Assembly: GCF_037975245.1 (NCBI RefSeq)
Contig: NC_092569.1
Span: 17,713,501 to 17,777,500 of the forward strand
Length of the DNA: 64,000 nucleotides
Direction: 5' to 3'
Origin: Apostichopus japonicus
Lineage: Eukaryota; Echinodermata; Holothuroidea; Aspidochirotida; Stichopodidae
Below, in pieces: positions 28,801 through 40,800 of the stretch; the first letter of the stretch is position 1, and every line of letters begins with the position of its first letter. The notes below the pieces were generated by a model that saw nothing but the letters and a program-made list of their open reading frames with translations, was not told the DNA's origin and did not search any database. The position numbers and the translations under genes are program-made.

Positions 28801-31800
28801 GTTGTGTGCCTTTTCTCTGGAGGGGATACAGTGGCCGAGGGATCTTGTTACTTGTCCTTTTTCTGAGATTCATAGTTCATAAGCCTGAAGTGAACAATTC
28901 ATAACATCGGAAGATTGCCATTAGTAACATGACAGTGTCTTCAAACACGGAAATTGTATCCACAAAGTGTGATCATTTGTCACGAACATAATATAAATTT
29001 TGTAAGAAGGAAATAGAAATAGCTGCAGTTATAGCATTAATACATTAACTTTTTGAAGTAATTCTAGTTGCCAGCCTCGACTAGAAAACGGGTAAAATAA
29101 ATTAAGCCAATCCAGAAAGTTCTTATAATGGCATGTGATTTTTCTTTGATCAAGACCTAATAAAGTAGGCCTAAACTAGTTATATAAATGAAAGCATGCC
29201 AAGAAAGAGAGGTCATTTCTTTATTAAAGAATGATAAGCGGTTTAACATTTGTTCCAGTACTAGTGTGTTTAAATTAAGAATGTTGATGCACATGATGTT
29301 ATGCACTAGACATTACTAACATATCTGATAAATTTCTCTAAAGAAAAAAAGGCCCTTACTATAGGCCCTTATCTATAAGTATGATCCCCCTCACTATCAA
29401 CTCCTCTTAAAAAAAGGAAAAAAGAAAACCAACACAGGAATGAAATAAAAACAAGTAATTTGAAGTAGGTACTACAGTACAGTAACTAATACAAGTACAA
29501 TGAATAGGTTAAGTAATCTCAGTTAACCAACACTAGTGGAGCCAGACCATAAGACAAATCTTTACATTCATTTGCGTATAGTGTCCTTGTTACGAACCAG
29601 CACATATTTCGCACTGTTACTGAAAACGTACAATTAATTAATATCAACCTCACATAAATATATTTATTACGACAGTACCTTGCAGACAATAGCAACTATA
29701 GCTGGTATGGTACGCAGAAACACAAGTATGTTACGCAAGACTAACTATGTTCGCTAATTTAACGTTAGGTCTAGCCTAACGTTAGGCTACGTGGCCTAGG
29801 CCTAACCAATGAACAAGACGTCTTTATTTACGTACGTTTACGAAATCACAGTTTGTTCTTAACACAGTGGCGGCGGAACCGGGGGGGCTTGGGGGGGCTC
29901 AGCCCCCCCAATAAAAAAGTTGAGGGGGCAAATGCTTCATTAGCCCCCCCAATATTTACCAAAGCTCCGAAACGTACATCTGCCCATTTTTCAATGCATA
30001 CTTGTCGATCTGTCCGATGCACACGTATACTTTATAGGTGTAATAATTTTAGTAATTGCTGGGGGACCCTCGGCCCGTCCCTTGGCTATAGACCACATTG
30101 TCATCCCAACCGCGTCTTCACGCCCCGTGAAAAGTGGAAGCAGTGAGTGTGAGTACCGGTAAGTGTAACACAACTTCGTCTTAGGCCAATGACTTGCCTC
30201 ATTTCAGCCAGTTCTCCAACATCCCCTTACTTAGTGGCGGATCGAGCGTCCATATATACAGTCAGGGGCGGATGCCCCCCCCCCCCCCTGACGGACTCAA
30301 ATGGACTGCTGGCGCCCTTTTCAGCTTTTCACTACTTTTTACTTATTCGCGATTTTTGACTATTTTATTGCGCTCTCATATACCTATTGACATTTGTCAT
30401 ATTCTGTCGGTGTATTTTCCGACAAAATGGCGACGACACCTATTTATTCTCCGTTTATCTGCAAATTAGCAAGGCCCCGGAAAGGGTCATTTCCTGCAAT
30501 CTCGGGAGTATCTTTACTCAAAAATTTTCTGTACGCTCCGCGCCAACCTGTGGTGGCGCTCCGCTTAGATAGTGTCGAAAGCGCCCCTACAGACCATTCT
30601 TGCCCCCCCCCGACCAATACCCCTAGCCCCGCCACTGCCCTTACTACACTCAAAAACGTCTTTGCGAGTACACTACGAGTAATAGCTACTCTCTTAAAAC
30701 ACCATCGAATATACAAATTACAATGTTTTTACAGACTTTACGTGCAATCTGAGAAATTGCAGGCTTGAGACCCATATTTTAGGGCCAGGTATTCGCAGCA
30801 TAAAACACTCGGGAAGTGCCGTTTCCGGCCATCTGGGGGTTTAAAAAAACCCAAAATTTTCTTGTACGCTCCGCGCCAACCGATGGTGGCGCTCCGCTTA
30901 GATAGTCTCCACACATTAGCCCCCCCAATAATTTTTCCGTTCCGCCGCGCCTGTCTTAACATGCAATATTTTGTTTCAATTGTCATCGGCGGTTATTCTC
31001 TATTGATAATAAATGTGTTATTTGTTACATTTAATCTTTGGTGATAACTACAGATCGCCGACCAGGGAAAATATGTGTGAAAGTACAAACGTACGTCATC
31101 GGGACACTGTAAGCACTTCATTTGTAGCCTTTTTCGCGTATCCTACGTTACGAACATCACCTTAAGTAAATGCCGTTTAAACATCAATTCAAACATACTG
31201 TAACATTATTTTCATGAAATCGTGCTCTTTTTTGGCGTTACGAAAATAAATCAGCAGCTAAAGATAGCCCAAATGTCTTTCGCCCGAAACGTTAAAATAT
31301 ATATTTGTTCGTAACTTTGGACACAATATTGCAGACTATCGCAATTCTCAAGCATATGCACAAAAATCGATTTTCTGGCCTATTTTTATAACCAGAGGCC
31401 AAGATTTTCTTCCAGTAGTCCTTTTTATGCTCTACTATTGTGATTCAAATAAGATGTAAGGATGGATGGCTAAGATACGTACCTGATTTTCTCCGATTTT
31501 CATGGTAATGCCCGAGAAGTTAAACGTACGCAACACATTAGGGGGTTGAGACTACACGTGTTGTGAGTGTACTGCATCGGCCTATATCGGGCTTTTCCGG
31601 AATTTTACAAGGGATTGAGCTGGGAGGTATAGCGTTGGATCATGGCGCGTAATGTCTGAAAAATACCCGCGACGTTCGGAGGGAATCGGCGGCGATTTTA
31701 TGTACGTAACGAAGTGGATACTAAACTAAACTAAATTGAGAGATTTCTCCTCATGAAAAAAATATTTTACATGTGATTCTGAACTGTTCATATATTTTAA

Positions 31801-34800
31801 TGGAGCCCCAATTGAGTCAATTCTATGCAGTTTCATGTAATTAGTACTTCAATATTGATAAGAAATGACAATTCAAACGTACGTAACGGGAATGGACACG
31901 CTCTGTTACGTACACAAACCCAGATTCATTTTATAATTTTGAGGGGGAAACCATTCAGAAACGGCCCTTCTTTAGTGATATGTGTAGACAATTGTGTTCT
32001 GTCTTAATAACTAGCCAGAGGACTGCAAGCAAAACGACAGATATTGTTGTAAAAAAGAGTTTTTCAACACCAGTGAAATGAATGTCACATTTTGGTGTCC
32101 AGCAAAGTGGGTGTTATGAAACAGTTTCACACAATTAAAAATAAAATACAATTCCAATTGTTGGGAGTTTATTTCAGATATAAGTTGGTATATCAATATA
32201 TTGGAAAATAACAAAAACAAAGACATGAAATGATGCAAATATGGTTTTCCATATATAAGTTAACAACAGTGAAAAATCTCTCCAGTATCATATTTTGACC
32301 CATATACTTTGTTGAACAGCAAGTGTACAATGTATAGTATATGGTAGTAAGTAGATGGTTTTCTGTTTAATAGCCCATAGACTGATGGATGGTGTGCTAT
32401 AATATAGATAAATAGTATACAATGCAAGCTGGAAACAGTACCATTAGAGTACTTCCGAATTTGTCCGTTTCGAAGGAAATCTACTGTACAAGTTTGTACC
32501 GACAATAGATAATGAAGTTCCTGATGCCTTCCTGATATTGTATTCCTATAGCAATTGTGGTACAGAGGAATGTCATCAATGAGACACTTTAAAGTAATTT
32601 CAAATTTATTTCTGATATGTTTGTACAAGATAAATACAAAATAACACAGTATAATGTTAACATATGTGAAGGACACTATATAGTAGGTTAACAGCAATGC
32701 TGTATCTCAGCTAGTGACCAAGTAGAAATATAAAACAATGAAACACATAAATTAAGTTCAGAGGGACAGAAAGACAGAGAAAATACATTGGGCACTTGGG
32801 GACCAATGAGTAGAGAGAGTCCCTTTAAGGGTGTACTATGATTTTTTGGTAGTATTTTTGTTTCAAATTTTCGTCCTGGACAAATTCGGAAGTACTCTAA
32901 TGGTACTGTTTCTAGCTTGCATTGTATACTATTTATCTATGTTATAACACACCATCCATCAGTCTAACATTTTTATTACATCCACGTACAATATAGAAGA
33001 AAGACAATTGCCACAGAAGTTATTAATAGTACAGTAATCACCTGTATATATACAGTATGTACATTAGATGTTAGATGCTAACTCCCAAGAATGGATCGAT
33101 GTGAAGGCTGAAACTTGGCAGTCTAATTACTGAATTAATTTGAACTTGAAAAATCACTGTACATTGTGTGAACACCTGTGATAAATTTTATCTACCCGTA
33201 TTTCTACAAGAAAATCAATTTGTTTGCCTTGAAACAATGTTCGGTTCATACAGCTGTATTTGTGGAGAAAAACATTGCACTTTGCAGATCCTTGTAAATT
33301 TATGCGTTACTGCTGTAATAATCTTATTAATATTCAGTTTAATATCTTTGAGAATGACTAATCATAAAATCCTATATATATACTTTGTTGAACAGCAAGT
33401 GTACAATGTATAGTATGTGGTAGTAAGTAGATGGTTTTCTGTTTAATAGCCCTTAGACTGATGGATGGTGTGCTATAATATAGATAAATAGTATACAATG
33501 CAAGCTAGAAACAGTACCATTAGAGTACTTCCGAATTTGTCCGTTTCGAAGGAAATCTACTGTACAAGTTAATACCGACAATAGATAATAAAGTTCCTGA
33601 TGCCTTCCTGATACTGTACAGTATTCCTATAGCAATTGTGGTACAGAGGAATGTCATCAATGAGACACTTTCAAGTAATTTCAAAATTTATTTCTGATAT
33701 GTTTGTACAAGATAAATACAAAATAACACAGTATAATGTTAACATATGTGAAGGACACTATATAGTAGGTTAACAGCAATGCTGTATCTCAGCTAGTGAC
33801 CAAGTAGAAATATAAAACAATGAAACACATAAATTAAGTTCAGAGGGACAGAAAGACAGAGAAAATACATTGGGCACTTGGGGACCAATGAGTAGAGAGA
33901 GTCCCTTTAAGGGTGTACTATGATTTTTTGGTAGTATTTTTGTTTCAAATTTTCGTCCTGGACAAATTCGGAAGTACTCTAATGGTACTGTTTCTAGCTT
34001 GCATTGTATACTATTTATCTATGTTATAGCACACCATCCATCAGTCTAACATTTTTATTACATCCACGTACAATATAGAAGAAAGACAATTGCCACAGAA
34101 GTTATTAATAGTACAGTAATCACCTGTATATATACAGTATGTACATTAGATGTTAGATGCTAACTCCCAAGAATGGATCGATGTGAAGGCTGAAACTTGG
34201 CAGTCTAATTACTGAATTAATTTGAACTTGAAAAATCACTGTACATTGTGTGAACACCTGTGATAAATTTTATCTACCCGTATTTCTACAAGAAAATCAA
34301 TTTGTTTGCCTTGAAACAATGTTCGGTTCATACAGCTGTATTTGTGGAGAAAAACATTGCACTTTGCAGATCCTTGTAAATTTATGCGTTACTGCTGTAA
34401 TAATCTTATTAATATTCAGTTTAATATCTTTGAGAATGACTAATCATAAAATCCTATATATATACTTTGTTGAACAGCAAGTGTACAATGTATAGTATGT
34501 GGTAGTAAGTAGATGATTTTCTGTTTAATAGCCCTTAGACTGATGGATGGTGTGCTATAATATAGATAAATAGTATACAATGCAAGCTAGATACAGTACC
34601 ATTAGAGTACTTCCGAATTTGTCCGTTTCGAAGGAAATCTACTGTACAAGTTAATACCGACAATAGATAATAAAGTTCCTGATGCCTTCCTGATACTGTA
34701 CAGTATTCCTATAGCAATTGTGGTACAGAGGAATGTCATCAATGAGACACTTTCAAGTAATTTCAAAATTTATTTCTGATATGTTTGTACAAGATAAATA

Positions 34801-37800
34801 CAAAATAACACAGTATAATGTTAACATATGTGAAGGACACTATATAGTAGGTTAACAGCAATGCTGTATCTCAGCTAGTGACCAAGTAGAAATATAAAAC
34901 AATGAAACACATAAATTAAGTTCAGAGGGACAGAAAGACAGAGAAAATACATTGGGCACTTGGGGACCAATGAGTAGAGAGAGTCCCTTTAAGGGTGTAC
35001 TATGATTTTTTGGTAGTATTTTTGTTTCAAATTTTCGTCCTGGACAAATTCGGAAGTACTCTAATGGTACTGTTTCTAGCTTGCATTGTATACTATTTAT
35101 CTATGTTATAGCACACCATCCATCAGTCTAACATTTTTATTACATCCACGTACTGTACAATATAGAAGAAAGACAATTGCCACAGAAGTTATTAATAGTA
35201 CAGTAATCACCTGTATATATACAGTATGTACATTAGATGTTAGATGCTAACTCCCAAGAATGGATCGATGTGAAGGCTGAAACTTGGCAGTCTAATTACT
35301 GAATTAATTTGAACTTGAAAAATCACTGTACATTGTGTGAACACCTGTGATAAATTTTATCTACCCGTATTTCTACAAGAAAATCAATTTGTTTGCCTTA
35401 AAACAATGTTCGGTTCATACAGCTGTATTTGTGGAGAAAAACATTGCACTTTGCAGATCCTTGTAAATTTATGCGTTACTGCTGTAATAATCTTATTAAT
35501 ATTCAGTTTAATATCTTTGAGAATGACTAATCATAGAATCCTATATATACTTTGTTGAACAGCAAGTGTACAATATATAGTATGTGGTAGTAAGTAGATG
35601 GTTTTCTGTTTAATAGCCCTTAGACTGATGGATGGTGTGCTATAATATAGATAAATACTGTAGTATACAATGCAAGCTGGAAACAGTACCATTAGAGTAC
35701 TTCCGAATTTGTCCGTTTCGAAGGAAATCTACTGTACAAGTTTGTACCGACAATAGATAATAAAGTTCCTGATGCCTTCCTGATACTGTACAGTATTCCT
35801 ATAGCAATTGTGGTACAGAGGAATGTCATCAATGAGACACTTTCAAGTAATTTCAAATTTATTTCTCATATGTTTGTACAAGATGAATACAAAATAACAC
35901 AGTATGTACAGTATGTATGTATATTAGATCCTCCTGCAAGCAGGAACTTGCGAAGAAGCCTCATTGGTGTATCAAAGCCGCAAGCTGACCGAAGTCAGTC
36001 TCTTACATTCATATTTAACGTCCATGATTATGAATTGTCAATTGTTAACAACTCTGTAACTGGACGACATACATTAATCTGGGAGTGACTCGAACCAGGG
36101 ACCTTATGATTGAAAGGCACCGGCATTAACCACTGAGCTAACACTCCACAGTATAATGTTAACATATGTGAAGGACACTATATAACAGGTTAACAGCAAG
36201 GCTGTTATCTCAGCTAGTGACCAAGTAGAAATATAAAACAATGAAACACATACTGTACCTGTAAATTAAGTTCAGAGGGACAGAAAGACAGAGAAAATAC
36301 ATTGGGCACTTGGGGACCAATGAGTAGAGAGAGTCCCTTTAAGGGTGGGTGTACTATGATTTTTTGGTAATATTTTTGTTTCAAATTATCTTCCTGCGCC
36401 ATATTTCTCAAAACACTGGGAACAACATCTGTTTTTTTTTCTGAAAAAAAGGAGTTACTACTTTACATTTTAATTACAATCTGTTGGTTGAAAACATGAA
36501 TTATTCTGTATTTCCAGGAATGTATGTCTGCTATTGCCAACGATGTAGCAGATCTCATTACATTGGACGGAGGTGATGTTTACTCAGGAGGGCAGAAGTA
36601 TGATGTCAAACCAATCATGGAAGAGATCTATGCCAATGGTTAGTTTCAAGCAATTTAAGTACAGTCACAAACAATCATGTACTGTGCATGTACTGTAGAT
36701 ACTGTAAAAGCTACATAGAGTCAGTACAGTTAATGAGTGTAGTATGCATGTCAAATCGTTTCAGGGGAAGTAATTGAACTTGAGTGTTACATGAAATAAC
36801 TTGGGCATGATTAAAGTAATATATGCAGTAGAAAGATATGAATCATGTAGGTGTGGTTAAGAGGTGGACTAGTGCTGCTGCTGTTGCTGAAGATCACAGG
36901 TATTAAACACTGGCCAGTCAATACTGTGTTTTAAGATGAATTGAAAATTGTAATATTGTGAAATTTCATCTGAACACTTCATGTACACCACATCATATGG
37001 TTTGGTTTCACATTAGGGTTCTGAACAAAGCTGACACTCAATATACCATTTGCCTAATAAGGTAGATATTAGCTTCTGCCACCATCTGAGGTGAGTTTTT
37101 CAAGTTTTGTTTCAGAACAGAACAAGTATTTATCGAAACTTGATTCCTTAAAAATATACGTTAATGGGAGGATCTTTGAGTTTTTACAGAGGGTTCTTTA
37201 AACAATTAATTTGATCTTAAAACTCCAAAAATATATTTTAAACATTTCTTCTTCAAACGAAAATTGCATATTACTAGTGATCAACTCGTGGTATTATTAT
37301 CATCTCCAGTTAGAGACTGCAGTAACTTGTCAAGTTATGTGGAGCCAGATACAGTATGATAATACAAAAGCCCAATGTTGATTTTAGATGTGGGTGGAGT
37401 GCTGCATTAGAACATAACTGGAGGCCATTCCTGTGAACTTAAAATATATTCATTCTGATGGCAGCCAAAAAAAATGTGACAGTCTATCTCAATATTAACC
37501 ATTTTTCTTTTAATCATACTATTGTTTTACTGTATGGGCTGCCTATCTTACGCATACAATTACAATGCTGCAGTAGCTACTGTTCTACTGGTTTGGATTT
37601 GTAAGATTCTTGATCACAACATTCTCTTTGTGAAGAACCTGCAATCTGTATATCCATTATTACAGGCAAGAAGGGCTACTATGCACTTGCAGTGGTACGC
37701 AAATCAAACACTGGCGTCACCATTAACAACTTAGAAGGCAAAAAGACGTGTCACACAGGCTACGGACGTACAGCAGGCTGGAACATTCCGGTGGGATACC

Positions 37801-40800
37801 TTCTTGAAGAAAACATCATGCCTTCGTTGGCATGTAAGTCCAGTTTGATGTCTGCGTCCAGTTACTTTAATGAGAGCTGTGTTCCAGGTACAGTACTACT
37901 TCAGCAATGAATTGCAGTTGTGTTTAAAGCTATTTCATTGATGTACTAATTTAACTTCCACTTTTGCAGTCCAATAATATCACTTAACTTAATCACTGAC
38001 GTCACCCAAAACGAGATGGGCAATTTTCCTAAAGGTGCTCATGTCATTGAAGATTTTAGACATTTTGGATGGTGGAATGAGAAGTAGAAATGTTTACCTG
38101 AGGATTTAAAAAGCGAAAATGTGTTGAAAGGTCACCAGGGTGACTCTAGATATCATATTGTTCGGAGCATAATCACTGATGCGAATTTTATTCAAAACCA
38201 TTCCAAGCAAGCAAACAAACATGAAACTGAGTGCCTTAAGGATAATTGGCTGTGGTAAGAGTCACTGTAGGTATCTGGTGAACTTGAGAAAAGCAGGAAG
38301 AATGAACGATACCACAACATTTGGTCTTTTTTTTTTTGCAGGGGGGGGGGGGCTGGTCTATCTTTAGGTTAAAGTCTGATTGTCATACAGTAAGGTCTCA
38401 CTAAATAATGAAGCAGGTCACTTTATGTAGGTCTGACTTTGACCCTGACATTTTAGGTTATACCTACAGTACTTCATATACAGTATCAGTGAAACTAAAC
38501 AAATGAATTTATCCAAACAGCTACAGTAGGTATGGAGTATTGGCTATTAACAAAAACCTCCCTTTTGTTTGGTAGCTTCTGTGCAATAGTTCTGAGTAGA
38601 CTGGTAAGTTTGTCGCTCATAAATATCTAAATCAGGCGAGTTTGTAGTATTTGGGTTAACTTCAAGATCTACAGTACTGTAGTTAGGCTGTTGCTTTTTA
38701 GGTGCAGAAGTTTTTGAAATGAAAGAGCTGATATAATCAGGATATACGTACTTACAGTAGCTCAAAATGAAGGAAGCCACAAAAGTCGTTCTATGCCTTG
38801 TTATTTTTAGGCGACATTCTGACTGTGTCTCAGTAAGTTATACTAGTAAGTTATACTAGTACGTTATACTAGATAGTAAGTTATACTAGTAAGTTATACT
38901 AGTAAGTTGTACTAGTAAGTTATACTAGTAAGTTATACTAGTAATTTATACTAGTAAGTTATACTATATAGTAAGTTATACTAAATGGTAAGTTATACTA
39001 GTAAGTAATTCTGTCTGTGTCTCAGTATATGTTGAAGTAGATCCTTTGTTCTGTAGTTCTCTGTCTCTCTCTGGCCCTGAACATGTACTTTAGATTTCAA
39101 GACAGGCTCATGGAGTAATACACAGGTTTGTACTGATTAATGTACAGTTTATATAAAGTCTGGCTCTGTGTATGCTTAGAGCAAACAGATTGAATGCCAA
39201 CTCTTTATTTAGAGCAGAGCTCAAACACAATTTACCTTGAAAAGGTTGATTAACTATCAAAATCAACATTCCAAAGTGGTACAGGATGTTGTTTTATGTG
39301 CACTAACTATTTGATGATACTTGGGTGTGTTGTTACATAACTTTGCTGGAAATATCAGTTTATTCTTGATGTATGATGTGGCATATGTACAATATCACCT
39401 TGAGGCTTTATTTTGCATTCGATAGGAATTTCCTGTTGGGCATAACTCTTAATATGATGTCCACACCTACTTTGAATAACCCTTCTATGTCAGTAAGTCT
39501 AAATCTGTACTGTATGTGATAACAACCATGTTGCCGTTAGAACTCCCGAACTACAGTTCTACTGTACAAATTATACAGACTTATTCAATATATAAAAAAG
39601 TTTGTAAGAAGTACGTCTGGTAGTTGTGTTTTCTTTTCCAACCTACAGTATGAAGCTTTCACTTCAAGTACAGTTATTCCATTGTTTCTGACTGTGCAAT
39701 GCTTGTGACCTAAAGTACACTTTAACTGGTGATGCATTTGTGTACTTTGTTTTTCCTTTTACTAACAGTTGGGTAATACTTGTTCCTTTAACCTATCCAT
39801 ACAGGTTGTTTACTTTATACATCCATACAGTAAAATGTTTTATTAAGTAACAAAATAAAGCCAAAATACATTTAAATTAACTACATAATAGTGCCAATTA
39901 TTATAGCTTACTGGCTCCCTGGTTGATACTTAGTGTGTAACATGAAAGTGGTGACATTCTACATGTTACATGCTAGCAATCCTAGCATGTAGGGTAGTTA
40001 TAATAACCTTGGAAATGAGGAGAATTTCCTGTGGTATTTTAACATTGAACTAAAAATGTGGTGCAAGTGGAAGTTGGAAGACAAACTTGCATACTCAGAT
40101 ATGTTATAGGTAGCGGCTGTGAAAACATTCTTGTTTCACAATGATAAAAACCTGCAAGACATTTTACATTAATTAGTCACAGAACTGTAGCCATGGTACA
40201 GGATTGTTATTACAGAGATTTAAGAAGCCTTTTTTCCAAGTTTCCTGACATAATTAAGGGGAAGTAATTGGCTGAACCAGGAAACTATTACCAGTACATA
40301 GATTTCCATATTTTTTATGAATCATTCTGAAATGATCAGTTTGGATCAGTCCCTGGCTGGTACAGAAAGGATAAATCCTGCCTATATATGTAGATACTGC
40401 TTCCTTAGGGTACTATTAAGGAAGTCAACTTGGTTTAAGCACAATTGAAATATTTTATCAAGTACTGATAAAACGATGATTGCATCGTGCGGTACGTACA
40501 CAAAACCACAGCATGTCTTTTATTAACCAAGTTTGACAGGCCGCGATACTGTTTTGTCAGAATAAATATAATTTGGTGTACGATCTATATTACTAAGCTC
40601 TAGACCGGTGCTGTGGCCGAGTGGATAAAGGCGGTGGCATTTGAAGCAATGAGGTTTAGCAATCGGGAGGTTTGGGGTTCGATTCCCGGCCGGGTCATAG
40701 CAAAGTGGGTTTTTCATCCGAGAGCAATCTACGGTTTTCCCATCTGAAATGGCTTTCTAAATTGAAAAGATTCCTAATTAATAATTCCAAGTAATATTTG

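Larger units (their letters stand above)
24205..32302 (-). mobile_element. 8.1-kb DNA transposon with a DDE-type transposase gene
   Basis: The array unit is split exactly here. Left of it the unit reads CCTATATA, then TGGGTCAAAATA begins. At 32291-32302 TATTTTGACCCA ends the insert and the unit resumes TATACTTTG. The ends form 12-bp perfect inverted repeats with TATA (24201-24204 and 32303-32306) as probable 4-bp target duplication. A 2-bp TA duplication would also fit. Uninterrupted units read CCTATATATACTTTG or similar. Inside is a spliced minus-strand transposase gene (25365-28880) and, later inserted, a nested MITE pair (29865-30953). Subterminal zones hold repeated CGTAAC...GGTGTCC motifs. 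Four-base duplications are known for Sola-type elements; membership is only a guess. Confidence 0.85.
23816..36385 (+). repeat. 1.08-kb tandem array, four units, interrupted by a transposon and a SINE
   Basis: The same ~1.07-1.09-kb sequence occurs four times head to tail. Unit 1 is 23816-24204 continued at 32303 to about 32976. Units 2 and 3 start near 32977 and 34059; unit 4 runs from about 35140 to 36385. A shared landmark (GTGAACACCTGTGATAAA) sits at 24001, 33168, 34250 and 35337. Units 2 and 3 are nearly identical, so they duplicated most recently. Unit 1 contains the 8.1-kb transposon and unit 4 a SINE. The array lies inside melanotransferrin intron 2. The small ORF it contains three times starts with GTG, not ATG, and I do not call it a gene. 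Confidence 0.9.

Noticed and set aside
33168-35558. Three near-identical ~80-codon ORFs
   Set aside because: They start with GTG and lie in each unit of the intronic array. Identity reflects recent duplication, not coding constraint. Unit 1 does not keep the frame.
36080-36148. Functional tRNA gene on the minus strand
   Set aside because: It is the head of a SINE whose empty site is visible in the other array units.
40606-40700. Functional tRNA-Ser/Leu gene
   Set aside because: The head folds partly like a tRNA, but the anticodon arm is poor and a SINE body continues after it, with a second truncated copy at 49840-50010.
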